A stretch of 64,000 nucleotides of DNA. It comes from Burkholderia sp. USMB20 (GTDB lineage: Bacteria > Pseudomonadota > Gammaproteobacteria > Burkholderiales > Burkholderiaceae). Position 1 is the first letter of the stretch. Each line of letters starts with the position of its first letter. Shown piece after piece: positions 16,734-25,025 of the stretch. The translations under genes were made by a program, and so were the position numbers. The DNA is taken from the NCBI RefSeq assembly GCF_000949135.2, contig NZ_JTAN02000001.1, positions 248,001 through 312,000 on the forward strand, in the 5' to 3' direction. Under the pieces are notes generated by a model that was not told where the DNA came from, searched no databases, and saw only the letters and a list, made by a program, of their open reading frames with translations.

Positions 16734-19103
16734 TTACGGTTGCAGCTTCATCCTGAACCCCACCACGCCGGGTTCCTCCGTCGTCGACACGGCGAAGCCG
16801 CACGCCTTCGCCAGCGAGATCATCGCGGTGTTCTCGCGCAGCGCCTCGCCGATCATCCATCCGGTGCCGCGCGATCGCGCATAGTCGATGATGCGGGTCA
16901 TCATCAGCCGCCCGAGCCCCTTGCCCTTCTGATCGGGCCGCACGGCGATCGCGAACTCCGCCGTCTCGTTGTCGGGATCGGTAACCGCACGCGCCACCGC
17001 GAGCGTGTGCGACCGGCCCGACACGTCGGTGAACGACACGATGAAGGCCATCTCGCGGTCGTAGTCGATCTGCGTCATGCGCGCGACTTGCGAATGATCG
17101 AAGCTGCGCACCGCGCCGAAGAAACGCATCCGCAGATCGTCCGGCGTCATCGCGGCAAGCAGTTCATTGTGTGCTTCCTCGTCTTCCGGACGGATCGGAC
17201 GGATCGTCACGGTCTCGCCGCGCCATTCGAGCGTCTGCTCGAGATGGCGCGGATACGGCATGATCGCGAGCCGGCTGCGCCCGGCCGCCACCGTGATACG
17301 CGGCGCGACCACGTATGCCCGATCGGACAGCACGCGCAGCGTGACCGACATCGCGACGACTTCGCGCACGTCGCAAACGACTTGCGACAGTGCCGTCAGC
17401 GCATCGAGCGTGGGTTCGACGGGCGTGCGGCGCGCATACGGCGAACGCTCCATCACCGCGCGGGCGAGCACCGTATTCAACGGCGGCAGCCCGTACACGA
17501 CGAACGGCGCCGATACCCCATCCGCCGGCGGCACGGCATAACGGAACACCGGGCCGAAGTTCGAATCGTCGTACATGTCGACCGTGACATCGACGATTCT
17601 GGCGCCGGCCGATTCGTCGGCCGGTGAATCGGCCGGCTCGCCGTGCAGGCCGAAGTGGGAGAGCCAATGCAACGCCGCTTCGCCGGCCAGTTCATGCTCG
17701 CCGGCCTCGACCATCCGTCGCGCCTCGGCCTGCGCGGATGCAACGCATTCGGCCGGCTGCTGCGGCGTGCCCTCGGGCGTCTGCATCAGCAACTGCCGCC
17801 CGAGGTTGTAGTCGACGAGCCGTGCGTATGCGCGCGCAAGCCGCTGCGGCGTGGTGTGCACGGGAATGCCGTTCGCGTGCAGCGCGTCGCGCGTCGCCGC
17901 GTCGACCGCACCGAAGAAACACGCGAGGATGCCGCGGTACGCGTACTGCCGCGATTCGATCAGGGTGCGCGCGACCGCGTCGGCCGGCGCGCTGTGAGAC
18001 GTCGAATGCACGACGAACAGCGTGCCCGTTTGCGGAAACGGCGCGAGCGCCTCGATGGCGGCGCCGAAATGTTCGGGACGCGCATCGTCGCCGAGCGTCA
18101 GCGGATTGCCGGGCGCGGCCAGATGCGGCAGCGCGGCAGCGACCGCCGACGTGGCCGCAGCCGGCCAGTCGGCCAACACGTCGCGCACCTCCGCGACCGC
18201 ATCGACCGCGAGTTTCGCGACGCCTGCGTCGCTCGTCACGAGCGTCGCCGCGCCGCGCGCGGTGACGCGCCCGACGCCGAGCGTCTCGATCTCGTCGAGC
18301 AGATCGTCAAGCGCATCGACACGCACCAACCCCGCGCGCTGGAACGCCGCCGTGTAAAGCGCGTCGCCGGGATCGGCGCGCCCAGTGCGCAGCGCGAGCA
18401 CCGGCTTGTTGCGCGCCGCCGCGCGCGCTGCCGACATGAACTTGCGCGCGGCGCACACGGTGTCGAGTTCCAGCAGGATCGCGCGCGTGCCGGGATCGCT
18501 GGCGAGGTAGTCGAGCACGTCGCCCGCGTCGACGTCGGCTTCGCGGCCCAGCGCGACGACATGCGAAAAACCGAGGCCTCGCGCATCGGCCCAGCCGAGT
18601 ACTGCGTTCGTCAGCGCGTTCGATTGCGACACCCACGCGACGCCGCCCGATCGTGCCGTATAGGCCGGCGCGCCGAAATGCGCATGCCGCGCGGGCGACA
18701 GCACGCCGAGACTGCCGGGCCCGACGATTCGGAGCACGAACGGTTTCGCGGCCTTGAGCGTGCGATCGAGCGCGGCGCGATCGGCGTCGGTGCGCGCCTC
18801 GCCGACGATCACCGCGACGCGCGTGCCGATCTCGCCGAGCTTGCGTACGATGCCGGCCCACGTGGCAGGCGGCGTGCAGATCACGGCGACCGACGGCGGC
18901 GCGGGCAGCCGGTCGACATCGGCCACGACCGTGTGCCCGTTCAGTTCGCGATGCTTCGGATTGACGGGCCACACGTGCCCCTCGAACGCGCCGTCGAGCA
19001 CGCGCGCCCACACCATCGCGCCGATACTGCCCGCGCGCGACGATGCACCGACGACCGCGACGGACCTGGGCTGGAACAACGCATCGAGATGGCGGACGGT
19101 CAC
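16734..19103 (-). CDS. GNAT-type protein lysine acetyltransferase of the Pat/PatZ class
   Basis: 789 residues. Residues ~1-130 are a CoA-binding Rossmann domain (LFQPRSVAVVGASSRAGSIG), ~140-450 resemble NDP-forming acyl-CoA synthetase, ~480-600 look like a shortened ATP-grasp part, and ~620-789 are a GNAT domain (RPDQKGKGLGRLMMTRIID is the acetyl-CoA loop). Homologues such as Salmonella Pat acetylate and inactivate acetyl- and propionyl-CoA synthetases, which fits the nearby propionate cluster. The E. coli protein has about 886 residues, so this one is shorter in the middle. GTG start at 19103 is chosen for GGAG 6 bases upstream; there is no ATG before the conserved fold. Confidence 0.85.
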   Translation of the reverse strand: MTVRHLDALFQPRSVAVVGASSRAGSIGAMVWARVLDGAFEGHVWPVNPKHRELNGHTVVADVDRLPAPPSVAVICTPPATWAGIVRKLGEIGTRVAVIVGEARTDADRAALDRTLKAAKPFVLRIVGPGSLGVLSPARHAHFGAPAYTARSGGVAWVSQSNALTNAVLGWADARGLGFSHVVALGREADVDAGDVLDYLASDPGTRAILLELDTVCAARKFMSAARAAARNKPVLALRTGRADPGDALYTAAFQRAGLVRVDALDDLLDEIETLGVGRVTARGAATLVTSDAGVAKLAVDAVAEVRDVLADWPAAATSAVAAALPHLAAPGNPLTLGDDARPEHFGAAIEALAPFPQTGTLFVVHSTSHSAPADAVARTLIESRQYAYRGILACFFGAVDAATRDALHANGIPVHTTPQRLARAYARLVDYNLGRQLLMQTPEGTPQQPAECVASAQAEARRMVEAGEHELAGEAALHWLSHFGLHGEPADSPADESAGARIVDVTVDMYDDSNFGPVFRYAVPPADGVSAPFVVYGLPPLNTVLARAVMERSPYARRTPVEPTLDALTALSQVVCDVREVVAMSVTLRVLSDRAYVVAPRITVAAGRSRLAIMPYPRHLEQTLEWRGETVTIRPIRPEDEEAHNELLAAMTPDDLRMRFFGAVRSFDHSQVARMTQIDYDREMAFIVSFTDVSGRSHTLAVARAVTDPDNETAEFAIAVRPDQKGKGLGRLMMTRIIDYARSRGTGWMIGEALRENTAMISLAKACGFAVSTTEEPGVVGFRMKLQP

Positions 19104-19598
19104 ATCGGCTCCATACGGTAACGAAAGACGACACGACCGGCACACGGGCACGGATGGCCGTGCACCGGTCGACGCGAACTCCAAGCATAGGCGAACCCGA
19201 TGCGGCTGCCTATATGCCGAACGGCCGACTGTGCGACGCGCATCAATGCCCGCAACATGGGCCGGTCGCCGACGCCTTCGCACGACGCAATGGGCGAAGG
19301 CGACACGATGCGGTCATCCGGCCGTCACTTCAAAGGTGAGGATTTACAGGAACCATGGTGAGCAACTTCGGGAATTGCACGGCGCAATGCGCCAATGCGC
19401 GAGAGGTGACGGCAATCGGCGGTACGTCAGCACCGCGGCGATCGACAACGCCAATGCGCGCATGCCGCGTAATTGCGGGGTTGTTTACCGGAATTCGCGG
19501 CGATATCCGGTCGAATCGCGGTGAATTCGCAAAACGGCATCCGTCAATCGCGCGGCATTGGCGTTCAATTCGCGGTTTCAAGTCGTGCTGCCGCCACC
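19104..19598. other. Intergenic region between pat and the H-NS gene
   Basis: About 500 bases without a supported gene. It holds a single degenerate copy of the 23-bp repeat core at 19335-19352 (minus sense) and several near-copies of AATTCGCGG (about 19494, 19525 and 19564). The pat promoter should lie in the part nearest 19103. Short open frames here have no credible product. Confidence 0.5.
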
Positions 19599-19642
19599 CA
19601 AAAAACAAAACGGTGCGACGGCCGCATGGCCGTTCGCACCGT
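19599..19642 (-). terminator. Rho-independent terminator of the H-NS gene
   Basis: On the minus strand ACGGTGCGA pairs with TCGCACCGT, extended by CGGCC/GGCCG around a 4-base loop with one bulge, followed by TTTTGTTTTTT. It lies 35 bases after the H-NS stop codon, and the 23-bp-repeat-like motif is between the two. Confidence 0.88.
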
Positions 19643-19658
19643 CAGTCAGCGCACGAAA

Positions 19659-19676
19659 GGTGAGGATTTTCGGGAG
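19659..19676 (-). repeat. Single copy of the 23-bp repeat core in the H-NS 3' UTR
   Basis: On the minus strand CTCCCGAAAATCCTCACC follows the TGA stop codon of the H-NS gene with no gap. It differs at 2 of 18 positions from the last unit of the 16.1-16.4 kb array. It is in the same sense as the gene, as is the array relative to the 183-residue gene. Confidence 0.65.
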
Positions 19677-19973
19677 TCAGTCCTTGATCAGGAAACGCGC
19701 GCGGTTCTTGCCGAGCCATGCCGGCGCACGCCCGCGGCCACTCCACGTTTCGCCCGTCTTCGGATTCAGGTACTTCGGCGGCAACGGACGCTTCGGTTTC
19801 GCGGCGGCAGCAGTGCCGATCGGCCGGAAACCGAGCTCTTCCGCGGTAATGTCGAACTCCTCGATTTTCGCGCGAATGGCGGCAATCGCATCGGCAATCG
19901 CCTTTTCGCGTTCCTTGTCGATCTTTTGCTGAAGTCTTTCGAGCTGCGCTGTCAGTTGCCTGTAGGTCGCCAT
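19677..19973 (-). CDS. H-NS family nucleoid-associated protein
   Basis: 98 residues from the ATG at 19973 (an in-frame ATG at 20003 would add 10). The N-terminal half is a charged coiled coil (MATYRQLTAQLERLQQKIDK), the oligomerisation part of H-NS proteins. The C-terminus has YLNPKTGETWSGRGRAPAWL, the beta-proteobacterial form of the H-NS DNA-binding hook that reads the minor groove of AT-rich DNA. Burkholderia carries several such paralogues that silence acquired genes. The flanking intergenic DNA is less GC-rich than its surroundings. Strong terminator downstream. Confidence 0.9.
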   Translation of the reverse strand: MATYRQLTAQLERLQQKIDKEREKAIADAIAAIRAKIEEFDITAEELGFRPIGTAAAAKPKRPLPPKYLNPKTGETWSGRGRAPAWLGKNRARFLIKD

Positions 19974-20077
19974 ATTGGATGGGACTCCGTGAGTGTTATT
20001 CATGAAAAATAGCCGACTCCAAGCGAATGGAAAAGCGCTTCACCCGATTATGGTCTCCTTATCCAGGCATATCGGGA

Positions 20078-20362
20078 TCAATAGCCGCTTTTCCTCTTGC
20101 ATGCGAAGAGAAGATTTCGCACGGCGTCATCGGTCGATTGCTGGAGAACGTCGTATTCCCCATTGCAGATGGCGCGGGCATTGTCCGTGCAATTGCTCCA
20201 GTCGCTGCCGGTGCACTGCACCTGCGTAGTCGGGCGCCCGTCAGAAGTGAACAGCGGCGCCCCACCGCCGCAGCCGCCGAGCCCCGCAACTAGGGCCAAC
20301 AATCCGGCCCGACGCCAATGCGTTCGAGGCCACCGACAGACCGACGCAAGCATGTGATTCAT
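20078..20362 (-). CDS. Small Cys-rich lipoprotein, function unknown
   Basis: 94 residues. A basic N-terminus is followed by LLALVAGLGGC; Cys31 in LGGC fits a lipobox, so lipidation and membrane anchoring are expected. The mature part contains five more Cys (VQCTGSDWSNCTDNARAICN and FACKR), suggesting disulfides in the periplasm. ATG at 20362 with GGAAAG upstream; a second ATG follows nine bases later. It lies 61 bases after the exported protein gene at 20424-20963 on the same strand, so the two may be cotranscribed. Confidence 0.7.
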   Translation of the reverse strand: MNHMLASVCRWPRTHWRRAGLLALVAGLGGCGGGAPLFTSDGRPTTQVQCTGSDWSNCTDNARAICNGEYDVLQQSTDDAVRNLLFACKRKSGY

Positions 20363-20423
20363 TGTTCTTTCCGTCAACCGATTTTTGAATGCCGCGAGTA
20401 TGCCACGCACCGTCGTCACACGT

Positions 20424-20963
20424 TCAGTCCCGCGCTCGGTCCGGCGTCCGGTCCGGGCGTCCCCGCGTCTTGTACGGCACGGCCCGGTGCGGATCGTCGG
20501 TGATGCGAACGAACACCTGCTCGACGTCGGGGAGCGCGCCGAGTTCGCGCGCCAGCGCCTCCCGATCGAATGCCGGATCGGCGCACCCTTCGACATAGAT
20601 GAAGCGCCGCTGCACGGTGATCCACAGGCTCGTGCCCTGCAGACGATCGGTGCCCGCGAAATGCGCTTTCGCCGCCTCGGCGATCGGCGCGTCATACATA
20701 TAGGAATTCGGTTTCGTGCAGCGGTGAGCGAGCCAGCAGGTGGTCCCGCGCTCGGCGCGGTAATGCGCGTCGTCCGTCATCTCGGCACGCGTCATCCACG
20801 GGCCGAGCGGCAGCGGGCATTCCGCGAAGCCCCGCGACAACGCGACGAACGGATCGTTGTACCAGTTGCGCCGCACCGCAGGCGAATCCTCGTCGCCCGA
20901 CTGAGCGAACGAGGACGTCGCCGCCAGTATGGCCAGCCATCCGGCAATGCCGATTCGCTTCAT
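20424..20963 (-). CDS. Exported protein, possibly BON-like
   Basis: 179 residues with a clear signal peptide (MKRIGIAGWLAILAATSSFA, cut before QSGDE). The mature part has four Cys and a C-terminal stretch TVQRRFIYVEGCADPAF, REALARELGALPDVEQVFVR, which resembles a BON-type alpha/beta fold (helix then DVEQV strand). Probably periplasmic. Function unknown. It precedes the small lipoprotein gene on the same strand and follows a sigma-54 regulator gene with a 66-base gap. Confidence 0.7.
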   Translation of the reverse strand: MKRIGIAGWLAILAATSSFAQSGDEDSPAVRRNWYNDPFVALSRGFAECPLPLGPWMTRAEMTDDAHYRAERGTTCWLAHRCTKPNSYMYDAPIAEAAKAHFAGTDRLQGTSLWITVQRRFIYVEGCADPAFDREALARELGALPDVEQVFVRITDDPHRAVPYKTRGRPDRTPDRARD

Positions 20964-21029
20964 CGTTGTCTCCTGTCGGGCACTTCACCGGTGCCGTTCG
21001 TCATGTCCGGGCGCATCCGCCGCCGCTTG

Positions 21030-22517
21030 CTAGCGGTCGATCCCGAGCGCCGCGAGTTTCTTGTAGAGCGTCGCCCGGCCAATGCCGATGCGGGCGGCCG
21101 CTTCCACGACCTTCCCGTCACAGGCCGCGAGCGCGTCGATCAGGAACTGGCGCTCCCACGCGGCCAATGCATCGGCATACGAAACGACCGGCACACCGGC
21201 GGCACCCGATGCGTCGCCCGCGTCCCGGCCGAGCGGCAACGGAACAGCCCGCGTGCCCGCCGGCACGCTGTCCGGCGCCACGCGCACCGGCCCGAGGAAC
21301 GGCGCGAGCGCACCCGCATCGATCACCGAGCGATCCGACAGCATCAGCGCGCGCTCGAGCGTATTGCGCAACTCGCGCACATTGCCCGGCCACGGGTACG
21401 CGCACAGCATCCGCAGCGCATCGTCGGTCAGTTCGCAGTGCGCGGCACGGCCGTGCTGCGCGGCGAGTTCCTCGAGCGTCGCATAGACGAGCGCCGCGAT
21501 GTCGGACGCGCGCTCGCGCAAGGGCGGCGCGTGAATCGTCAGCACGTTGAGCCGGTAATAGAGATCCGCGCGAAAGCGGCCGGCCTCGACCAGCGCCGGC
21601 AGGTCGGCCGACGTCGCGGCGATGATCCGCACGTCGGCGCGCACGATCCGGTTCGAGCCGACCGGTTCGAACTCCTTGTCCTGCAGCACGCGCAGCAGCT
21701 TGCCCTGCAGCGGCAACGGCATGTCGCCGATCTCGTCGAGAAACAGCGTGCCGCGATCGGCCAGTTCGAACTTGCCGACGCGTCCCTTGCGGTCGGCGCC
21801 GGTATACGCGCCCGGCACCGCGCCGAAGAATTCGGTTTCGAGCAGCGTGTCGGGAATCGCCGCGACGTTGACGGTCACGAGCGGCTGGAGCGCGCGCGCC
21901 GATGCCGCGTGGATCGCATGCGCGAGCAGTTCCTTGCCGGTCCCCGTCTCGCCGAGCAGCAGCACCGGCGAATCGACCTGTGCCGCGCGCCGCGCCTGCC
22001 GCTTGGTTTCGAGGCTTGCGGCGCTCGTGCCGACGAAGCTCGCGAACGTGTATTTCGCGCGGCGCGCCTGCGCGAGCGAACGCTGCGTCGCGATCAGTTG
22101 CTGCTGAAGCTGCGCGTAACGGGAAAAGATCGGCGTGAGCGTCTTCAACTGGTCGAACAGTGCGAAGCCGATCGCGCCGACCGTCTCGCCCGCCTCGTTC
22201 TTCAACGGCAGGCGCGTGACGACGAGCGGCTCGCGGCCCGTCTCCATGATGTCGAGCAGGATCGGCTGTCCGGTCGACACGACCTCGCGCATCAGGCTGT
22301 TCGGAATCACCGCCTCGCAGTCGAGGCCGACCGCCTGCTGCGGATCGGCGAACCCGAAGCGCGCCGCATAACGCTCGTTCATCCACACGACGCGCGCGTC
22401 GCGATCGACGACCACCGTGCCCGCACTCGAATCCTCGAAGGTCCGAAACAGCGACTCGGCGGCGCGCAGCAGCACGTCGCCGTAATTGACGGGCAGGCGC
22501 GCCCAGTCGTTCATCAT
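21030..22517 (-). CDS. Sigma-54-dependent transcriptional activator with PAS domain
   Basis: 495 residues. A PAS-type sensor (residues ~15-135; [20 protein letters not shown]) is followed by an AAA+ domain (~165-400) with GETGTGKE, the sigma-54 loop as GAYTGA rather than [16 protein letters not shown] and [10 protein letters not shown], then a Fis-type HTH ([15 protein letters not shown]). The Tyr variant of the loop is known to be tolerated. Divergent from a GntP-family permease that has an excellent sigma-54 promoter; palindromic sites of form TCTCCN4GGAGA between the genes are the probable binding sites. The PAS domain probably senses the permease substrate or a metabolite of it. Confidence 0.9.
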   Translation of the reverse strand: MMNDWARLPVNYGDVLLRAAESLFRTFEDSSAGTVVVDRDARVVWMNERYAARFGFADPQQAVGLDCEAVIPNSLMREVVSTGQPILLDIMETGREPLVVTRLPLKNEAGETVGAIGFALFDQLKTLTPIFSRYAQLQQQLIATQRSLAQARRAKYTFASFVGTSAASLETKRQARRAAQVDSPVLLLGETGTGKELLAHAIHAASARALQPLVTVNVAAIPDTLLETEFFGAVPGAYTGADRKGRVGKFELADRGTLFLDEIGDMPLPLQGKLLRVLQDKEFEPVGSNRIVRADVRIIAATSADLPALVEAGRFRADLYYRLNVLTIHAPPLRERASDIAALVYATLEELAAQHGRAAHCELTDDALRMLCAYPWPGNVRELRNTLERALMLSDRSVIDAGALAPFLGPVRVAPDSVPAGTRAVPLPLGRDAGDASGAAGVPVVSYADALAAWERQFLIDALAACDGKVVEAAARIGIGRATLYKKLAALGIDR

Positions 22518-22551
22518 CGTGTCGTCGTCTCCGCGTATGCTTGGCCGGATG

Positions 22552-22666
22552 TCTCCGGAACGGGACGCAGTATCTCATTTTGGAGACACGCCGGAATGCC
22601 TTGTCCGGGAAAGCCCTGCCCGCTTCGATCGGCTGTCCCGACGGCCAAAGCGTCTCCGGATGGAGA
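22552..22666 (+). promoter_or_regulatory. Upstream activator sites TCTCC-N4-GGAGA
   Basis: TCTCCGGATGGAGA at 22653-22666 is a perfect palindrome (extended to CGTCTCC/GGAGACG). TCTCATTTTGGAGA at 22573-22586 is a one-mismatch version and TCTCCGGAACGGGA at 22552-22565 a weaker one. They lie roughly 85-200 bases upstream of the sigma-54 promoter, the usual enhancer distance, and directly before the activator gene. Confidence 0.7.
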
Positions 22667-22751
22667 CGATTTATGTAGAATCTTCAGACATTGGCCGGCG
22701 CGGGCCCGCCGGCCTGCGCCGGACCCATGTCCGGCGGCGCAATGCGGCCGA

Positions 22752-22767
22752 TGGCACGAAATCTGCA
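22752..22767 (+). promoter_or_regulatory. Sigma-54 promoter of the GntP-family permease
   Basis: TGGCACGAAATCTGCA matches the consensus TGGCACGN4TTGCW except for one base (CTGCA for TTGCA), with correct spacing. The predicted start is about 65 bases before the permease start codon. Confidence 0.88.
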
Positions 22768-22843
22768 AGAACCTGGGCCGGTCCGCGGCGCGCTCCGCGA
22801 TCGAACAACAACCAAAGCCATTCCAAGCTATTAGGAGACTCCC

Positions 22844-24247
22844 TTGTCTTTCGTGATCGTCCTCGCCGCGCTGGCGTTCCTGATGTTCGCCGCGTATCGC
22901 GGCTACAGCGTGATCCTGTTCGCGCCGATCGCCGCGCTCGGCGCAGTCCTGCTGATCGAACCCGCCGCCGTCGCACCGGTCTTCTCCGGCATCTTCATGG
23001 AGAAGATGGTCGGCTTCGTCAAACTGTATTTCCCGGTATTCATGCTCGGCGCCGTGTTCGGCAAGGTGATCGAACTGTCCGGGTTCTCCGAGTCGATCGT
23101 GCACGCCGCGATCCGCTACATCGGCCGCTCGCGCGCGAATGCGGTGATCGTCGCGGTGTGCGCGCTGCTCACCTATGGCGGCGTGTCGCTGTTCGTCGTG
23201 GTGTTCGCGGTGTACCCGTTCGCGGCCGAGCTCTATCGCCAGAGCAACATTCCGAAGCGGCTGATGCCCGGCGCGATCGCGCTCGGCGCGTTCTCGTTCA
23301 CGATGGATTCGCTGCCCGGCACGCCGCAGATCCAGAACATCATCCCGACCACGTTCTTCAAGACGACCGCCTGGGCCGCACCCGCACTCGGCACGATCGG
23401 CTCGCTGTTCATCATCGTCGTCGGCCTCGCGTACCTGGAATGGCGCCGCCGTTCGGCGATGGCGAAGGGCGAAGGCTACGGCACGTCGCTCGTCAACGAG
23501 CCGGAGCGCGTCGAAGCGACGGCACTGCCGAATCCGGCGCTGGCGATCCTGCCGCTGCTCCTCGTCGGCGCGTCGAACTTCACGTTCACGAAGCTGATTC
23601 CACAGTGGTACGGCGCAGCGTCGTACACGGTCGCGCCGGACGTGCTGCCCGGCGTGCACACGCCGGTCACGACGTCGATCAAGACCGTCGTCGCGATCTG
23701 GTCGGTCGAGGCCGCGCTGCTGCTCGGCATCGTGCTGGTCGTCCTGACCGCGTTCAAGCGCGTCAGCGACCGCTTCGCGGCCGGTTCGAAGGCCGCCGTC
23801 GGCGGTGCGCTGCTCGCCGCGATGAATACCGCATCGGAATACGGGTTCGGTGGCGTGATCGCCGCGCTGCCGGGCTTCCTCGTCGTCAGCGACGCGCTGA
23901 AGAGCATTCCGAACCCGCTCGTGAACGCGGCCGTGTCGGTCAGCTCGCTCGCCGGCATCACCGGGTCGGCGTCGGGCGGCATGAGCATCGCGCTCGCCGC
24001 GATGTCGGACCTGTTCATCAAGGGCGCGCAGGCCGCCAACATTCCGATGGAGGTGCTGCACCGGGTCGTCGCGATGGCCAGCGGCGGCATGGACACGCTG
24101 CCGCACAACGGCGCCGTCATCACGCTGCTCGCGGTCACGGGCCTCACGCACCGCGAGTCGTATCGCGACATCTTCGCGGTCACCGTGATCAAGACGCTCG
24201 CGGTGTTCTTCGTGATCGCCGTGTACTACACGACGGGCCTCGTGTAA
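22844..24247 (+). CDS. GntP-family (gluconate/hydroxy-acid:H+ symporter-like) permease
   Basis: 467 residues with about 12 hydrophobic segments, an inner-membrane carrier. Family blocks include FTMDSLPGTPQIQNIIPTT, SEYGFGGVIAALPGF and SGGMDTLPHNGAVITLLAV, typical of the GntP/hydroxybutyrate-type branch. Substrate is probably a small organic or hydroxy acid. The start is TTG at 22844, preceded by AGGAG 7 bases upstream; no in-frame ATG is better placed. Controlled by a sigma-54 promoter and the divergent PAS-AAA+ activator, so it should be induced by a specific substrate. No catabolic enzyme is encoded beside it. Confidence 0.88.
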   Translation: MSFVIVLAALAFLMFAAYRGYSVILFAPIAALGAVLLIEPAAVAPVFSGIFMEKMVGFVKLYFPVFMLGAVFGKVIELSGFSESIVHAAIRYIGRSRANAVIVAVCALLTYGGVSLFVVVFAVYPFAAELYRQSNIPKRLMPGAIALGAFSFTMDSLPGTPQIQNIIPTTFFKTTAWAAPALGTIGSLFIIVVGLAYLEWRRRSAMAKGEGYGTSLVNEPERVEATALPNPALAILPLLLVGASNFTFTKLIPQWYGAASYTVAPDVLPGVHTPVTTSIKTVVAIWSVEAALLLGIVLVVLTAFKRVSDRFAAGSKAAVGGALLAAMNTASEYGFGGVIAALPGFLVVSDALKSIPNPLVNAAVSVSSLAGITGSASGGMSIALAAMSDLFIKGAQAANIPMEVLHRVVAMASGGMDTLPHNGAVITLLAVTGLTHRESYRDIFAVTVIKTLAVFFVIAVYYTTGLV

Positions 24248-24258
24248 GCGCCCGCATC

Positions 24259-24312
24259 GGGCGGCGTTCCGAACGCCGCCCAACCCCGCCGGCCGCATCG
24301 ACGCGGCCGGCG
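24259..24312 (+). terminator. Paired GC-rich hairpins after the permease gene
   Basis: GGGCGGCGTTC and GAACGCCGCCC (24259-24281) form a near-perfect stem, followed by CGCCGGCCGC/GCGGCCGGCG (24287-24312). There is no T-tract. From 24313 to 24721 I see no gene; CCGTTCATT occurs twice in tandem near 24570-24590. Confidence 0.55.
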
Positions 24313-24721
24313 CGCCTTCCTCCCTCCGCGTGTTCGCGGCTGTTCGACCGGCCGGCATTGCCGCAGCGGCGGCGGCACCACGACGCGATGCTTGTCGCGA
24401 CGCGCCGCACCTTCCCGATACCTCCGCTTGCAAACCAGCACGGATCGCCGGGATTCGCATCCGCCACTTCGTCCCCGACCGACCGGAACCGCTCGACGCC
24501 ACATTGCGGTGCAGACCGGACGGCCTGTCGCCCGTCACGCGCCGCCATCCGGCGTCGTCCGCTCCACCGTTCATTCACCGTTCATTGTTTCCGGCAGCAG
24601 AACACTGCGTTGGGAGCGATCGCATTTTTCCCGCGCGTGGTCGGGCCTACACTGCTTTCAACCGTCGCCGCTTCGTCAAACGAAGTCCGGCCGCCCAGTT
24701 GGAAACATGGAGGTCACGATC

Positions 24722-24973
24722 ATGAAGCGCCTGATTCACGCAGTTGCCGTTGCCCTGGCCGTATCGGCCCCGCTCGCCGCGCACGCGCAGTCGAACCCGC
24801 CGCTCACGCGCGCGCAGGTCCGCGCCGAAGTGAAGGCGCTCAAGCAGGCCGGCTTCCAGCCGAGCGACTGGTTCTATCCGGCCAGCATCGTTTCCGCCGA
24901 AGCGATGATCGCGCGCCAGCAAGGTGCCGGATATGGCAACGACCGCGGTGCATCACCGGAGTCGGCCCGGTAA
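24722..24973 (+). CDS. DUF4148 small exported protein
   Basis: 83 residues. Signal peptide MKRLIHAVAVALAVSAPLAA with cleavage near AHA-QSNPP, then the DUF4148 pattern LTRAQVRAEVKALKQAGFQP. These small periplasmic proteins are abundant in Burkholderia and have no established function; several respond to stress or antibiotics. The ATG follows GGAGG with an 8-base spacer. Gene 51407-51784 in this window is distantly similar in architecture. Confidence 0.8.
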   Translation: MKRLIHAVAVALAVSAPLAAHAQSNPPLTRAQVRAEVKALKQAGFQPSDWFYPASIVSAEAMIARQQGAGYGNDRGASPESAR

Positions 24974-25025
24974 TCGCCGCAACGACGCGGCCGTCCCGCC
25001 CGCCCGACCGCTCCGTCGCGAGCCG

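Noticed and set aside
16250-16756. A 168-codon frame through the repeat array
   Set aside because: The repeat period is not a multiple of 3, so the product has no regular repeat; there is no ribosome site.
19330-19663. Small open frames on both strands in the AT-richer region beside the H-NS gene
   Set aside because: They are mutually antisense, overlap a terminator and repeat motifs, and have no recognisable or ordered product.
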